64,000 nucleotides of DNA from Nonomuraea gerenzanensis (lineage in GTDB: Bacteria; Actinomycetota; Actinomycetes; Streptosporangiales; Streptosporangiaceae), in assembly GCF_020215645.1 (NCBI RefSeq), contig NZ_CP084058.1, forward strand, positions 9,300,001-9,364,000, read 5' to 3'. The translations under genes were made by a program, and so were the position numbers. Shown one piece after another: positions 8,158 to 18,347 of the stretch. The notes below the pieces were generated by a model, which did no database searches, was not told the origin of the DNA, and was given only the letters and a program-made list of their open reading frames with translations. The stretch's first letter is position 1. Each line of letters begins with the position of its first letter.

Positions 8158-8940
8158 TCAGGTACCGGCGAGCCGTTCCACGACGGGCGCGAGAGCGTCC
8201 ATGAACTGCGCGTTCACCGACACGTAGGAGATCCCGAGATGGTCGCGGCGGCGCAGCAGCGTGTCGGTCATCTCCGCGACCGTGCCGGTGAGGATGCCGG
8301 TGCCGGTGCGGCCGAAGCGCTGCAGCGCCCAGCCGGGCGGCTCGGCCCCGGCGCAGGCCAGGTTCATGGCCAGCTCCAGGTGGTGGAAGCGGTCGCCTGC
8401 CAGCTCGTACAGCTCGTCGAGCTTGGCCGCGACCTGCTCCTCGGTGTAGTGCGGCGGCACGCCCAGCGCGACCGTGTCGGCCTTGGCAGCGGCCAGCCGC
8501 AGCAGCTTCGTCCCCGAGGCGGCGACCAGGATCCGCACGTCCTGGACGGCGTCGATGGTCCGCGAGAGCCGCTCGATGCGCTGGCTGGGCGTGCCGAACC
8601 GCACACCCAGCGCCGCCGCGTCGCCCTCGGCGTCGGGCCGTCCGGCGCCCAGGCCCAGCTCGAACCGGCCGCCGGTGAGCTTGTGCAGGGTGGCGCTCTC
8701 CCACGCGACGGCCTGCGGCGTGCGGTTGGGGACGCTGAGCACGTACGTGCCGACGCGCAGCGTCGTGGTGGCCGTGGCCGCCGCCGCGGCGGCCGAGAAC
8801 GGCGAGAGCGTGCCGAGCGTGTCGGGCACCAGCAGGGTCGAGTAGCCCAGGCCCTCCGCCCGGCGGGCCAGGCCGGTCCACGCGCCGGCGTCGGGGGCCT
8901 GCCCGGCTACCGCGCCGAATCTGAACGGGTGATCGGTCAT
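8158..8940 (-). CDS. LLM-class F420-dependent oxidoreductase
   Basis: The 260-residue protein is a luciferase-like TIM barrel. Features include an N-terminal RFGAVAGQAPDAGAW strand, the GLGYSTLLVPDTLG segment, LTGGRFELGLGAGR and a C-terminal LGISYVSVNAQFMDALAPVV. It most resembles the short TIGR03621-like actinobacterial subfamily that uses coenzyme F420. The substrate is unknown. The ATG at 8940 is the first sensible start; a longer reading through the alditol oxidase gene is an artefact of composition. Confidence 0.85.
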   Translation of the reverse strand: MTDHPFRFGAVAGQAPDAGAWTGLARRAEGLGYSTLLVPDTLGTLSPFSAAAAAATATTTLRVGTYVLSVPNRTPQAVAWESATLHKLTGGRFELGLGAGRPDAEGDAAALGVRFGTPSQRIERLSRTIDAVQDVRILVAASGTKLLRLAAAKADTVALGVPPHYTEEQVAAKLDELYELAGDRFHHLELAMNLACAGAEPPGWALQRFGRTGTGILTGTVAEMTDTLLRRRDHLGISYVSVNAQFMDALAPVVERLAGT

Positions 8941-9032
8941 GGCCCATACGATGGCCGACAGGCCGGGTGCGTGACATCGTCCCCCGGACCGGTGACCCGC
9001 TACATCCGGGGGCGCATGCCCTCCTCGGGGTG

Positions 9033-10241
9033 CTACTCCCCCAGCAGTACCCGGGTGAAGTCGTTGGCGAACTTGCCCGCCGGGTCGAGCCGGTCGACCA
9101 GCGAGCGGAAGGAGCCGGGGCACTCCGGCCAGCGGGTGAACAGCTTGCCCCAGTGCGGGATCGGCCCGAACGGCGCCAGCGTCTCCTCCACCAGCTTCAG
9201 CACCGGCATCACCGCGGCCACGTCCTTGACCCAGGTGAAGTGGATGCCGACGCTGTCGCGCCCGTTGAAGGGGCTCAGCCACAGGTCGTCGGCGGCGATC
9301 GAGCGCACCTCGGAGATCTGCAGCACCGGCCGGATGCGGTCGCCGATCGCGAACAGCTCGCGCAGCGCCTTGACCGCGTGCTGCCTGGGCAGCAGCAGCT
9401 CCGACTGCAGCTCGTCGCCGGCGCCGCTGGGCGGGTAGTCGGCGCGGAAGTGCGGCAGCCGCTCATACCAGGGGCCGGGCACGCCGAGCTGGCCCGTGCA
9501 GCTGTCGGCCGGCATGGCCGGCAGGGGGTGGCGGGGGCCGTCGGCGGGGGTGGTGCCGTACCAGTCGGGGGTGGTCAGCTCCTCCTCGCGCTTGAGCCAG
9601 ACGCGGGTGTCGCGGTAGTCGGTGAAGAGGCTGACGCTGTAGCCGCTGGACATGATCTCGTCGAAGTGCGCGAGCGCGTCGGGGCTCAGCCCCTCGCGCA
9701 CGTATTGGCGCAGCTCGAAGGCGGGTACGAGGTCCAGCGTGAGCGAGGTGACGACGCCGAGGGCACCCACCGACACCACGGCGCCGGGGAAGTCGGCGTC
9801 GCCGCGCGAGAGCGACAGCAGCGAGCCGTCGGCCGTGACCAGCTCGATGCCCGACACGGCGGCGGCCAGGCCGCGCACGGCGTCGCCCGAGCCGTGCGTG
9901 CCGGTCGCGACCGAGCCGGCGACGGAGATGTGCGGCAGCGAGGCCAGGTTCGCCAGCGCGAAGCCGGCCTGGTGCAGCAGCGGCGCCAGCGTCGCGTACG
10001 TCATGCGCGCGCCGACCCGCACCGTGGCCGCCGCGCTGTCGATCTCCACCAGCTCCGGCATCCGGTCCAGCACCACGAGGTCGCCGGTGGTGTCGGCGAC
10101 GCCGTTGAAGGAGTGCCCGCTGCCCAGGGCCCGCACGCGGGCGCTGGCCGCGACGAGCCGCCGCAGCTCGTCGAGCGAGGTCGGATGGTGTACGTCTTTC
10201 GCGCGGAATGTGGTGTTTCCAGCCCAATTGCTCAGCGTCAC
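9033..10241 (-). CDS. aldO: Alditol oxidase (FAD-dependent, VAO family)
   Basis: The protein is close in layout to Streptomyces coelicolor AldO, which oxidises xylitol, sorbitol and other alditols with oxygen, releasing hydrogen peroxide. The FAD-binding PCMH domain contains GSGHSFN, whose histidine is the covalent flavin site, and LPHISVAGSVATGTHGSG. The C-terminal ALO domain contains PHWGKLFT and LDPAGKFAN. I place the start at GTG 10241 (402 residues), because GGAAGG lies seven bases upstream and the product then begins TLSNWAGN as in AldO. An in-frame GTG at 10265 would add eight residues and leave that ribosome site inside the gene. No signal peptide is seen. Confidence 0.88.
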   Translation of the reverse strand: MTLSNWAGNTTFRAKDVHHPTSLDELRRLVAASARVRALGSGHSFNGVADTTGDLVVLDRMPELVEIDSAAATVRVGARMTYATLAPLLHQAGFALANLASLPHISVAGSVATGTHGSGDAVRGLAAAVSGIELVTADGSLLSLSRGDADFPGAVVSVGALGVVTSLTLDLVPAFELRQYVREGLSPDALAHFDEIMSSGYSVSLFTDYRDTRVWLKREEELTTPDWYGTTPADGPRHPLPAMPADSCTGQLGVPGPWYERLPHFRADYPPSGAGDELQSELLLPRQHAVKALRELFAIGDRIRPVLQISEVRSIAADDLWLSPFNGRDSVGIHFTWVKDVAAVMPVLKLVEETLAPFGPIPHWGKLFTRWPECPGSFRSLVDRLDPAGKFANDFTRVLLGE

Positions 10242-10321
10242 GGCCTTACCTTCCCACAGCTCCACCTTGTCAGCCCGTCCGGGTGCCGCTAGTTTCAGGT
10301 GCCGCCGACCGGAGGTTCGCC

Positions 10322-10675
10322 GTGCTTCTACTGTCCCAGGCCGTCGGCCTGGTCACGCTCGTGCTCTGGCTCTACTGCGTCTTCGACGTGATCACCACGC
10401 CCGAGGCCGTGTGCCGCAACCTGCCGAAGATCGGGTGGATCCTGATCGTGCTGCTGTTCCCGCTCATCGGGTCCGTCGCCTGGCTGGTGGCGGGCCGCCC
10501 CGAGCGGGCCCAGGCCGCGCGGTCGCGGCCGAGCGCCTTCCCCGAGTACGACCGCCCCGGCCGCTTCGCCGCCACCAACCCCGATGACGACGAGGAGTTC
10601 CTGCGCCGCTGCCGCGAACGCGCCGAGGAGCAGCGCAGGAACGCCCCCAAGAAGTCTGCCGAAGGGGAGGCCTAG
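10322..10675 (+). CDS. Small membrane protein with phospholipase D nuclease N-terminal (PLDc_N) domain
   Basis: The 117-residue protein has two membrane segments (about residues 3-24 and 36-58). They are joined by a short loop and followed by [13 protein letters not shown], the PLDc_N signature found in many small actinobacterial membrane proteins. A charged tail rich in Arg and Glu follows. GTG at 10322 is preceded by GGAGG six bases away. It ends with a 4-base overlap against the convergent araA gene. Its role is unknown. Confidence 0.78.
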   Translation: MLLLSQAVGLVTLVLWLYCVFDVITTPEAVCRNLPKIGWILIVLLFPLIGSVAWLVAGRPERAQAARSRPSAFPEYDRPGRFAATNPDDDEEFLRRCRERAEEQRRNAPKKSAEGEA

Positions 10676-12126
10676 AAGCCCTGGGCCAGGCGGTAGTACG
10701 CCTGGTTCCAGCGCAGCTCCTTGGCGAACTGCTCGGTGGTGGTGCCGGCGTCGATGACGACCAGCTCCACGCCCAGCATCTCGGCCAGGTCCACCAGCTC
10801 CTCGCGGCCGACCGCCTTGGACAGCACGGTGTGGTGCGGGGCGCCGGCGGTCAGCCACGACTCGGTGGAGGTGCGCAGGTTCGGGCGCGGCTGCCACACG
10901 GCGCGGGCCACCGGCAGCTTGGGCAGCGGCTGCGGCGGGGTCACCACGTCGATCTCGTTGGCCACCAGGCGGAACCGGTCACCCATGTCGGCCAGGCCGA
11001 TCACGATGCCGGGGCCGGGCTCGGCGTCGAACACGAGCCGCACCGGGTCCTCCCGGTTGCCGATGCCGAGCGGGTGGATCTCGCACGACGGCGTGCCGGC
11101 GGCGATGGACGGGCAGACCTCCAGCATGTGGGCGCCGAGGATCAGCTCGTTGCCCGGCGTGAGGTCGTAGGTGTAGTCCTCCATGAACGACGTGCCGCCC
11201 GGCGTCATGGCCTTGAGGGTGCGCAGCAGCACCGAGGTCTTCCAGTCGCCCTCGCCGCCGAAGCCGTACCCGTCGGCCATCAGCCGCTGCACGGCCAGGC
11301 CGGGGAGCTGGCGCAGGCCGCCGAGGTCCTCGAAGTTGGTGGTGAACGCCTTGAAGCCGCCCGACTCCAGGAAGGCCCGCAGGCCCAGCTCGATTCTGGC
11401 GGCGTAACGCAGCGACTCGTTGCGCTCGCCCAGCAGCTCGGGCGCCACGACGTACTGCTCGGCGTACTCCTTGACCAGCGCCGTCACGTCGGCGTCGGAG
11501 GCCGCGTCCACGGCCTCGACCAGGTCGTTGACGCCGTAGGTGTTGACCGAGACGCCGAAGCGGAGCTGCGCCTCGACCTTGTCGCCCTCGGTGACCGCCA
11601 CGTCGCGCATGTTGTCGCCGAAGCGGGCCAGCTTGAGCGTGCGCACCTCGGCCAGGCCCTTGGCGGCGCGCAGCCACGACAGGATGCGCTCGCCCACGGC
11701 CGGGTCGCTGACGTGCCCGGCCACGGTCTTGCGCGGCACGCCGAGCCGGGTCTGGATGTGCCCGAACTCGCGGTCGCCGTGCGCGGCCTGGTTCAGGTTC
11801 ATGAAGTCCATGTCGATGGTGGCCCACGGCAGCTCGACGTTGGCCTGCGTGTGCAGGTGCAGCAGCGGCTTGCGCAGCGCGTCGAGCCCGGCGATCCACA
11901 TCTTGGCCGGGGAGAACGTGTGCATCCACGCGATCACGCCGGCGCACGAGTCGTCGGCGTTGGCCTCCAGCATGATCCGCCGGATGGCCGCCGCGTCGGT
12001 CAGGACGGGCTTCCACTCCACCGGCATGGGGAGCTGCTCGGCGATCCGCTGGGACTGCTCGGCCACCTGCTGCAGCGTGTCCTCGCCGTAGAGTCCCTGA
12101 CTGCCGGTCAGAAACCAGATGTTCAA
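10672..12126 (-). CDS. araA: L-arabinose isomerase
   Basis: The 484-residue cytoplasmic enzyme converts L-arabinose to L-ribulose, the first catabolic step. Diagnostic segments include [14 protein letters not shown] at the N-terminus, [14 protein letters not shown], the metal-ligand region [18 protein letters not shown] and a C-terminal [19 protein letters not shown]. The start is a rare TTG at 12126 that overlaps the araD stop (TTGA) and has GAGGAG seven bases upstream, so it is coupled to araD. It is the last gene of the araB-araD-araA group. Confidence 0.96.
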   Translation of the reverse strand: MNIWFLTGSQGLYGEDTLQQVAEQSQRIAEQLPMPVEWKPVLTDAAAIRRIMLEANADDSCAGVIAWMHTFSPAKMWIAGLDALRKPLLHLHTQANVELPWATIDMDFMNLNQAAHGDREFGHIQTRLGVPRKTVAGHVSDPAVGERILSWLRAAKGLAEVRTLKLARFGDNMRDVAVTEGDKVEAQLRFGVSVNTYGVNDLVEAVDAASDADVTALVKEYAEQYVVAPELLGERNESLRYAARIELGLRAFLESGGFKAFTTNFEDLGGLRQLPGLAVQRLMADGYGFGGEGDWKTSVLLRTLKAMTPGGTSFMEDYTYDLTPGNELILGAHMLEVCPSIAAGTPSCEIHPLGIGNREDPVRLVFDAEPGPGIVIGLADMGDRFRLVANEIDVVTPPQPLPKLPVARAVWQPRPNLRTSTESWLTAGAPHHTVLSKAVGREELVDLAEMLGVELVVIDAGTTTEQFAKELRWNQAYYRLAQGF

Positions 12127-12776
12127 CGCGGGCTCCTCTGTCCGTAGACGTTCTGATAGCGGTCGTACAGGCGGTCGATGTCGGCCTGCGCGATGGGCAG
12201 CGGGTCGCCGAGCTGGCGGGCCACGTGCACCGTACGGGCCACGTCCTCGCACATCACGGCGGCCTTCACCGCGGCCTTGGCGTCCTTGCCGATGCTGAAC
12301 ACCCCGTGGTTCCGCATCAGGACGGCCTTGGAGCGGTGACCCTTGAGCGTCTCGACGATGCCCTGGCCGATCGAGTCGTCACCGATCAGCGCGAACGGGC
12401 CGATCGGGATCTCGCCGCCGAACTCGTCCGCCATCGCGGTCAGCACGCACGGGATGGCCTCGCCGCGGGCGGCCCAGGCGGAGGCGTAGGTGGAATGGGT
12501 GTGCACGACGCCGCCCACCTCCGGCATGTTGCGGTAGACGTAGGCGTGCGCGGCGGTGTCGCTGGACGGCGAGTGCTCGCCCTCCACCAGGTTGCCGTCG
12601 AGGTCGCACACCACCATGTTCTCCGGCGTCAGCTCGTCGTAGGAGACCCCGGAGGGCTTGATGACGAACAGGTCCTCGCCGGGGACCCTGCCGGAGACGT
12701 TGCCGGCCGTCCAGACCACCAGGTTGTAGCGGACCAGCTCGGCGTGCAGATCGGCGACGATCTTCCTCATGTCCAT
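12123..12776 (-). CDS. araD: L-ribulose-5-phosphate 4-epimerase
   Basis: The 217-residue class II aldolase-fold enzyme interconverts L-ribulose 5-phosphate and D-xylulose 5-phosphate, feeding the pentose phosphate pathway. Visible features are GNVSGR near residue 25, the zinc-ligand motif [12 protein letters not shown] and RNHGVFSIG. Its ATG overlaps the araB stop (ATGA), and its own stop overlaps the araA TTG. The three genes are therefore one translationally coupled unit. Length is slightly below that of the E. coli enzyme, which is normal for the actinobacterial form. Confidence 0.95.
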   Translation of the reverse strand: MDMRKIVADLHAELVRYNLVVWTAGNVSGRVPGEDLFVIKPSGVSYDELTPENMVVCDLDGNLVEGEHSPSSDTAAHAYVYRNMPEVGGVVHTHSTYASAWAARGEAIPCVLTAMADEFGGEIPIGPFALIGDDSIGQGIVETLKGHRSKAVLMRNHGVFSIGKDAKAAVKAAVMCEDVARTVHVARQLGDPLPIAQADIDRLYDRYQNVYGQRSPR

Positions 12777-14413
12777 CAAGCCTGTGCCTCGTTCCTGATC
12801 GCGCGCAGCGCGTGCAACATCTGTCCGTCTCCGAAGAAGTCGTGGAGCCTGCGGTACTCGGCGTAGAGCCGGTCGTAGGCGTCGGCGCGGGCCTCGTCCG
12901 GCACGTACGCGTTCTCGGTGCGCTTGCCCATGGCCGCGGCGGCCTCCTCGATGGAGGCGTACTCGCCGGCGGCGACGGCCGCGTGGATGGCCGAGCCGAG
13001 CGCGGGGCCCTGGTCCGAGGCGATGATCGACAGCGGGCGGCGCAGCACGTCGGAGTAGACCTGCATGAGGAAGCGGTTCTTCAGCAGGCCGCCGGCGACG
13101 ATGAACTCCTCGACCGGCACGCCCGACTTCTCGAACGTCTCGACGATCATGCGGGCGCCGAACGCGGTGGACTCGATGAGCGCGCGGTAGACGTCCTCGG
13201 GCTTGGTGGCCAGGGTCTGGCCGATGATCACGCCGGAGAGGTTGTGGTCCACCAGCACCGAGCGGTTGCCGCCGAACCAGTCGAGGGCGACCAGCCCGTG
13301 CTGGCCCACGGCCTGCTTCTCGGCCAGCTCGGTCAGGCGCTCGTGCCCGTCGGGGCCGAAGTTGTCGACGAACCAGGCGAAGATGTCGCCCACCGCGGAC
13401 TGGCCGGCCTCGTAGCCCCACAGGCCCGGCACGATGCCGTCCTGGACGACGCCGCACATGCCCGGCACCTCGGCGAGCTGGTCGCTGGGCATGATGTGGC
13501 AGGTGGAGGTGCCCATGATGGCCACCATCTGGCCGGGCCGCACCGCGTCGGCGGCGGCGGCCGTGACGTGCGCGTCCACGTTGCCGACGGCCACGGCGGC
13601 GCCCTCGGGGATGCCGGTCCACTCGGCCGCCCGCGCGGTCAGGCGCCCGGCCAGGCCGCCCAGCGGGGCCAGCGTGACCTCACCCACCTTCTCGCCGACC
13701 GCGCCGGTGGCGAGCTTGCCGACGAAGCCGGCGAAGCCCAGGTTCAGCTCGGCCAGGTACTCCTCCGACGGGTAGCCGCCGTCCTGGAAGACGCCCTTGT
13801 AACCGACCGTGCAGATGTTGCGGCTCTCGACGCCGGTGAGCTGCCAGATGATCCAGTCGGCCGCCTCGATCCAGCGCTCGGCCCTGGCGTAGACCTCGGG
13901 GGCCTCCTCCAGCACCTGCAGCGCCTTGGCGAACTCCCACTCCGAGGAGATCTTGCCGCCGTAGCGCGGCAGCCAGCTCTCGCCCCGGCGCGCGGCCAGC
14001 TCGTTGATCCGGTCGGCGTGCGGCTGGGCGGCGTGGTGCTTCCACAGCTTGGGCCAGGCGTGCGGCTCGGCCGGCGTCTCGAAGCACAGCGGCGTGCCGT
14101 CGGCCGTGGTCGGCAGGACCGTGCAGGCCGTGAAGTCGGTGCCGATGCCGATGATCTCCTCGGCCGGCACCCCGGCGGCGGCGATCGCCTGGGGGACGGC
14201 GATCCGGATCACGTCGATCCAGTCCTGCGGCGACTGCAGCGCCCAGTCCGGCCCCAGGCGCACCTCGGTGCCCGGCAGGGTGTGCTCGATGACGCGGTGC
14301 TCGTACTCGTGGACAGCGCTGCCCAGCTCCGCGCCGTCACTCACCCGTACGACGACGGCACGCCCTGAGAGCGTGCCGAAGTCCACTCCTACGACGTATT
14401 TGTTAGCGCTCAC
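12776..14413 (-). CDS. araB: Ribulokinase
   Basis: The 545-residue FGGY-family carbohydrate kinase phosphorylates L-ribulose. The N-terminal phosphate loop GVDFGTLSGRAVVV, the IGIGTDFTACTVLP segment, MGTSTCHIM and the C-terminal VAGGLLKNRFLMQ block all fit AraB. The GTG at 14413 has GGAG seven bases upstream. The start codon lies inside a LacI-type operator (14401-14414), so repressor binding at this site would block transcription into, or through, the gene start. Confidence 0.96.
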   Translation of the reverse strand: MSANKYVVGVDFGTLSGRAVVVRVSDGAELGSAVHEYEHRVIEHTLPGTEVRLGPDWALQSPQDWIDVIRIAVPQAIAAAGVPAEEIIGIGTDFTACTVLPTTADGTPLCFETPAEPHAWPKLWKHHAAQPHADRINELAARRGESWLPRYGGKISSEWEFAKALQVLEEAPEVYARAERWIEAADWIIWQLTGVESRNICTVGYKGVFQDGGYPSEEYLAELNLGFAGFVGKLATGAVGEKVGEVTLAPLGGLAGRLTARAAEWTGIPEGAAVAVGNVDAHVTAAAADAVRPGQMVAIMGTSTCHIMPSDQLAEVPGMCGVVQDGIVPGLWGYEAGQSAVGDIFAWFVDNFGPDGHERLTELAEKQAVGQHGLVALDWFGGNRSVLVDHNLSGVIIGQTLATKPEDVYRALIESTAFGARMIVETFEKSGVPVEEFIVAGGLLKNRFLMQVYSDVLRRPLSIIASDQGPALGSAIHAAVAAGEYASIEEAAAAMGKRTENAYVPDEARADAYDRLYAEYRRLHDFFGDGQMLHALRAIRNEAQA

Positions 14414-14414
14414 A
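14401..14414. promoter_or_regulatory. LacI-type operator over the araB start
   Basis: TGTTAGCGCTCACA is one base away from the symmetric TGTTAGCGCTAACA. It covers the araB GTG codon in the 37-base gap between the upstream repressor gene and araB. It belongs to a set of six related sites between 14.4 and 25.5 kb. Confidence 0.75.
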
Positions 14415-14450
14415 TTGAACTCCAGGGATTGTCGGGGGCATGCTCATCAT

Positions 14451-15464
14451 CTACCGGATGAGCGCCGTACTCGACCTGACGACGAAGCTGGGACGCACGA
14501 CCAGCCGCTCGTACGCGGCATGGCCGAGGTCGATCTGCCGCAGCAGCACCTCGATGCAGTGCCGGCCCACCACGTCGAAGTCCTGCCTGACCGTGGTGAG
14601 CGGCGGCGAGAAGAACTCCGACTCGGGGATGTCGTCGAAGCCCACCACGCTGATCTGCTGGGGCACCCGCACCCCCTTCTCCGACAGGGCGCGCAGCACA
14701 CCCAGGGCCATCTGGTCGTTGGCGGCGAACACCGCCGTGACGCCGTCCATCGCGGCCAGGCTCTTGCCCGCCTCGTAGCCGGCGCGCGGGCTCCAGTCGC
14801 CTGCCAGCGGCTCGGGCACCGGCCGGCCCGCCTCCTCCAGCGCGGCGCGCCAGCCTTCGAGCCGCCCCTCGGTCTCCAGCCAGTCGTGCGGGCCGCTGAC
14901 GTGGTAGACCGTCTCGTGGCCCTGGTCGAGCAGGTGCCGCGTGGCCAGCTTGGCACCTTCCATCTGGTCGATGCACACCACCGACACGTCGGCCCGGTGC
15001 GTGCCCTCGACCGCCACCGCCGGCAGGCCGGACGGCAGGCTCTCCAGGGCACGCCCGGCCGAGCGCTGCGGGGCGACCACCACCACGCCGTCCACGCCCT
15101 GCTCGGCCAGGTAGTCGATGGCGTCGCGCACGGTGTCGGCGTCGATCGACTTCAGGCTGACGATGCTGACGAAGTAACCCGCGGTCCTGGCCGCCTGCTC
15201 GATGCCGTAGATGGTGCTGGCGGGGCCGTACAGCGTGGTGTCGAAACTGACCACGCCGAGGGTCCTCGAGCGCTTGGTGACCAGGGCGCGGGCCACGAGG
15301 TTGCGCCGGTAGCCCAGCCGGGTGATCGCCGCCTCCACCCGGGCGCGGGTGTCGGCCCGGACGTTGGGATGGTCGTTGAGCACCCGGGAGACCGTCTGAT
15401 GCGACACGCCCGCCTCCTTGGCCACGTCGGCCATGACCGGCAGTCGGCGCTTGGGTGTCGTCAC
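14451..15464 (-). CDS. LacI-family repressor, arabinose locus copy 1
   Basis: The 337-residue protein has the LacI helix-turn-helix (ADVAKEAGVSHQTVSRVLN at about residues 11-29, with the hinge helix further on). A periplasmic-binding-protein-like ligand domain follows, ending in VRPSFVVRSSTALIR. It lies between the GguAB importer and araB on the same strand, and no operator is obvious directly upstream, so it probably rides on the importer transcript. It is highly similar to the second repressor at 24297-25310, including the complete recognition helix, so both likely read the same operators. The effector is presumably arabinose or a derivative. Confidence 0.9.
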   Translation of the reverse strand: MTTPKRRLPVMADVAKEAGVSHQTVSRVLNDHPNVRADTRARVEAAITRLGYRRNLVARALVTKRSRTLGVVSFDTTLYGPASTIYGIEQAARTAGYFVSIVSLKSIDADTVRDAIDYLAEQGVDGVVVVAPQRSAGRALESLPSGLPAVAVEGTHRADVSVVCIDQMEGAKLATRHLLDQGHETVYHVSGPHDWLETEGRLEGWRAALEEAGRPVPEPLAGDWSPRAGYEAGKSLAAMDGVTAVFAANDQMALGVLRALSEKGVRVPQQISVVGFDDIPESEFFSPPLTTVRQDFDVVGRHCIEVLLRQIDLGHAAYERLVVRPSFVVRSSTALIR

Positions 15465-15498
15465 GGTCTCTCCTTTCCGCTGAGCTCCGGGGATCTTA

Positions 15499-16761
15499 CT
15501 AGCGAGCGGCCCCTGCCCGGCGCTTCGTCCACACGTCGAACGCGACCGCCGCCAGGAGCACGATGCCCTTGACGAGCATGACCCGCTCGCTGGGCGAGCC
15601 GATCAGGGACATGCCGTTGTTGATCACCGCCATGATCAGGCCGCCGGTGATGGCGCCCACGACCTTGCCGACGCCGCCCTGGACGGCCGCGCCGCCGATG
15701 AAGGCCGCCGCGATGGCGTCCAGCTCGAAGCTGTTGCCCGCCGTGGGGCCCGCCTGGTTGAGGCGGCCGGCGAAGATGATGCCGGCGATGGCCGACAGCA
15801 CGCCCATGTTCACGAAGATCCAGAACACGACCGACTTGACCTTCACGCCGGACATGACCGCCGCCTGCAGGTTGCCGCCGATCGCGTAGATCTGGCGGCC
15901 GAAGACCGTGCGGTTGGCCATCATCGAGTAGCCGAGCACGAGCACCGCCAGCAGGACCAGCACCCACGGGAGGTTCTTGAACCGGGCGAGCTGCACGACC
16001 AGGAAGAGGATGATCGCCGCGCCCGCCGCCAGCTTCAGCCAGAACAGCGCCATCGGCTCGACCGACTGGCCGTAACCCTTGCGGGCGTTCCTGGTGCGCA
16101 GCTGGGCGCTGACCATGCCGGCGATCGCGACGACGCCGATCAGCAGGCTGAACAGGTCGGCGCCGCCGAGCGGGCCGAGGCCGATGTTGCCGAGATAGCC
16201 GTCGGTGAAGCCGTTGGCCAGCGTGCGGACCTGGTCGGGGAACGGGCCGATGCCCTGGTTGCCCAGGACGGTCATCGTCAGCGCCCGGAACAGCAGCATG
16301 CCGGCCAGGGTCACGATGAAGGCCGGGATGCCGAAGTAGGCGATCCAGTAGCCCTGCCAGGCTCCGATGAGCGCGCCGGCCAGCAGCGTGGCCCCCAGGG
16401 CCAGCGGCCACGGCCAGCCCATGTTCACCATGAGCACCGCCGCCAGCGCTCCCGTGACCGCCACCACCGAGCCGACCGACAGGTCGATGTGCCCGGCGAT
16501 GATGATCAGGATCATCCCGATCGCGAGGATCAGGACGTAGGAGTTCTGGACGATGATGTTCGAGATGTTCTGCGGGGTGAGCAGCGCGCCGTCGGTCAGG
16601 ATCGAGAACAGCACGATGATCGCCGCGAAGGCGATGTAGATGCCGCTGGATCGCAGGTTGAGTGACATTCCGCCGAACGACACCCGGCCAGGCTGCCGCG
16701 GCCCTCCCCCGTCGCCGCCCGTGGTGCCGACCTTCACATCGGCGGGCGTGATGCTGCTCAT
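15499..16761 (-). CDS. gguB: Multiple-sugar ABC importer permease (GguB/MmsB type)
   Basis: The 420-residue integral membrane permease has about ten hydrophobic helices and the sugar-permease signature GHIDLSVGSVVAVTGALAA, plus AIAAAFIGGAAVQGGVGKV near the C-terminus. Its unusually long length compared with RbsC-type permeases (about 320) is characteristic of the ChvE-GguAB/MmsB group. The ATG at 16761 lies five bases after the gguA stop, with AGGAG eight bases before it. It forms the channel for the GguA ATPase and the ChvE binding lipoprotein. Confidence 0.9.
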   Translation of the reverse strand: MSSITPADVKVGTTGGDGGGPRQPGRVSFGGMSLNLRSSGIYIAFAAIIVLFSILTDGALLTPQNISNIIVQNSYVLILAIGMILIIIAGHIDLSVGSVVAVTGALAAVLMVNMGWPWPLALGATLLAGALIGAWQGYWIAYFGIPAFIVTLAGMLLFRALTMTVLGNQGIGPFPDQVRTLANGFTDGYLGNIGLGPLGGADLFSLLIGVVAIAGMVSAQLRTRNARKGYGQSVEPMALFWLKLAAGAAIILFLVVQLARFKNLPWVLVLLAVLVLGYSMMANRTVFGRQIYAIGGNLQAAVMSGVKVKSVVFWIFVNMGVLSAIAGIIFAGRLNQAGPTAGNSFELDAIAAAFIGGAAVQGGVGKVVGAITGGLIMAVINNGMSLIGSPSERVMLVKGIVLLAAVAFDVWTKRRAGAAR

Positions 16762-16766
16762 CAGAG

Positions 16767-18296
16767 CTACTCCTGTCCCTTGGTCATGAGGTGCATGAGG
16801 CTTTCCTGGGTGGCCTCCTGGCGGGGAACCTCGCCGGTGATGCGTCCTTCGGAGAGTGTGTAGATGCGGTCGCACAGGCCGAGCAGCTCAGGCAGCTCGG
16901 AGGAGATCACCAGCACGGCCTTGCCCTCGTCGGCCAGGCGGTTGATGATCGTGTAGATCTCGTACTTGGCGCCGACGTCGATGCCGCGCGTGGGCTCGTC
17001 GAGGATGAGCACGTCCGGCTCGGTCATGATCCACTTGGACAGCACGACCTTCTGCTGGTTGCCGCCGCTGAGCTGGCCCACGACGCTGTTGACGCTGGGC
17101 GCCTTGATGTTCATGCTCTTGTGGAACTCCTCGGCGACCCGGTATTCCTCGTTCTCGTTCACCCAGCCGCGCTTGGCCAGGCTCTGCAGCCCCGCCGCGC
17201 TGATGTTGGTCTTGATGTCCTGGATGAGGTTGAGCCCGTACCGCTTGCGGTCCTCGGAGGCGTAGGCGATGCCGTGGTGGATCGCGTCCTGGACGTTGCG
17301 GATCTCGATCGGCTTGCCGTCCTTGAAGACCTTGCCGGAGATGCGCACCCCGTACGTGCGGCCGAACAGGCTCATCGCCAGCTCGGTGCGCCCGGCGCCC
17401 ATCAGCCCCGCCAGGCCGACGATCTCGCCCCGGCGCAGCGTGAGCGCGGCCCCGTCGACGACCTTGCGGTCCGGCTGGCTGGGGCTGTAGACCGTCCAGT
17501 CCTCGATGCGCAGCGCCTCCTCGCCGATCGTCGGCTCGTGCGGCGGGTAGCGGTTGTCGAGGGCGCGGCCGACCATGCCGGCGATGATGCGGTCCTCGGT
17601 GACGTGGTCGGTGGCCATGTCCAGCGTCTCGATCGTGCGGCCGTCACGGATGATCGTGACGGCGTCGGCGATCGCGGTCACCTCGTTGAGCTTGTGCGAG
17701 ATGATCACGCAGGTGATGCCCTCGTCGCGCAGCCCGCGCAGCAGGTCCAGCAGGTGAGCGGAGTCGTCGTCGTTGAGCGCCGCGGTGGGCTCGTCGAGGA
17801 TGAGCAGCTTCACCTCCTTGGACAGGGCCTTGGCGATCTCGACGAGCTGCTGCTTGCCCACACCGATGTCGGAGATGGGCGTCGTCGGGTTCTCCCGCAG
17901 GCCGACGCGCTTCATCAGCTCGGCGGCCTCGTAGTTGGTGCGGTTCCAGTCGATGATCCCGCGCTTGGCGCGTTCGTTGCCGAGGAAGATGTTCTCCGCG
18001 ATCGACAGCTGAGGGCTCAGCGCCAGCTCCTGGTGGATGATCACGATGCCGGCGTGCTCGCTGTCGCGGATGCCGCCGAACTCGCAGCGCTTGCCCTCGA
18101 AGAAGATCTCGCCCTCGTAGTCGCCGTGCGGGTAGACCCCGGACAGCACCTTCATCAGCGTCGACTTGCCGGCGCCGTTCTCGCCGCAGATGGCGTGGAT
18201 CTCGCCGCGGCTCACCGAAAGGTTGACGTCCTGCAGCGCCTTGACGCCGGGGAACGTCTTGGTGATCCCGCTCATCCGCAAGATGTGCTCGGTCAT
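16767..18296 (-). CDS. gguA: Multiple-sugar ABC importer ATPase (GguA/MmsA type)
   Basis: The 509-residue protein carries two fused ABC ATPase domains. The N-terminal Walker A is GENGAGKST (residues 38-46), with Walker [12 protein letters not shown]. The C-terminal half has a degenerate Walker A region (GLMGAGRTE), a full signature LSGGNQQKV and [11 protein letters not shown]. This degenerate second P-loop is usual for monosaccharide importers. It lies between the binding-protein gene, from which it is separated by a hairpin, and the permease gene. Confidence 0.93.
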   Translation of the reverse strand: MTEHILRMSGITKTFPGVKALQDVNLSVSRGEIHAICGENGAGKSTLMKVLSGVYPHGDYEGEIFFEGKRCEFGGIRDSEHAGIVIIHQELALSPQLSIAENIFLGNERAKRGIIDWNRTNYEAAELMKRVGLRENPTTPISDIGVGKQQLVEIAKALSKEVKLLILDEPTAALNDDDSAHLLDLLRGLRDEGITCVIISHKLNEVTAIADAVTIIRDGRTIETLDMATDHVTEDRIIAGMVGRALDNRYPPHEPTIGEEALRIEDWTVYSPSQPDRKVVDGAALTLRRGEIVGLAGLMGAGRTELAMSLFGRTYGVRISGKVFKDGKPIEIRNVQDAIHHGIAYASEDRKRYGLNLIQDIKTNISAAGLQSLAKRGWVNENEEYRVAEEFHKSMNIKAPSVNSVVGQLSGGNQQKVVLSKWIMTEPDVLILDEPTRGIDVGAKYEIYTIINRLADEGKAVLVISSELPELLGLCDRIYTLSEGRITGEVPRQEATQESLMHLMTKGQE

Positions 18297-18314
18297 ATCC
18301 CCTCGCTCAGGAAA

Positions 18315-18341
18315 GGCCCCGGGGACCTGGTCCCCGGGGCC
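18315..18341 (-). promoter_or_regulatory. Intercistronic hairpin between chvE and gguA
   Basis: GGCCCCGGGGAC at 18315-18326 pairs with GTCCCCGGGGCC at 18330-18341 across a three-base loop, within the 51 bases between the two genes. It has no U-tract. It is best read as an mRNA-stabilising or partially terminating element that keeps binding-protein levels above those of the membrane components. Confidence 0.65.
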
Positions 18342-18347
18342 GACCCC

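Noticed and set aside
10242..10265. Longer alditol oxidase start at GTG 10265
   Set aside because: The only good ribosome site (GGAAGG) lies inside that extension, seven bases before GTG 10241, and the AldO N-terminus aligns with the shorter form.
15465..15498. Separate promoter and operator for the first LacI gene
   Set aside because: The 34-base gap has no copy of the operator and no promoter-like hexamers, so co-transcription with the importer is more likely.
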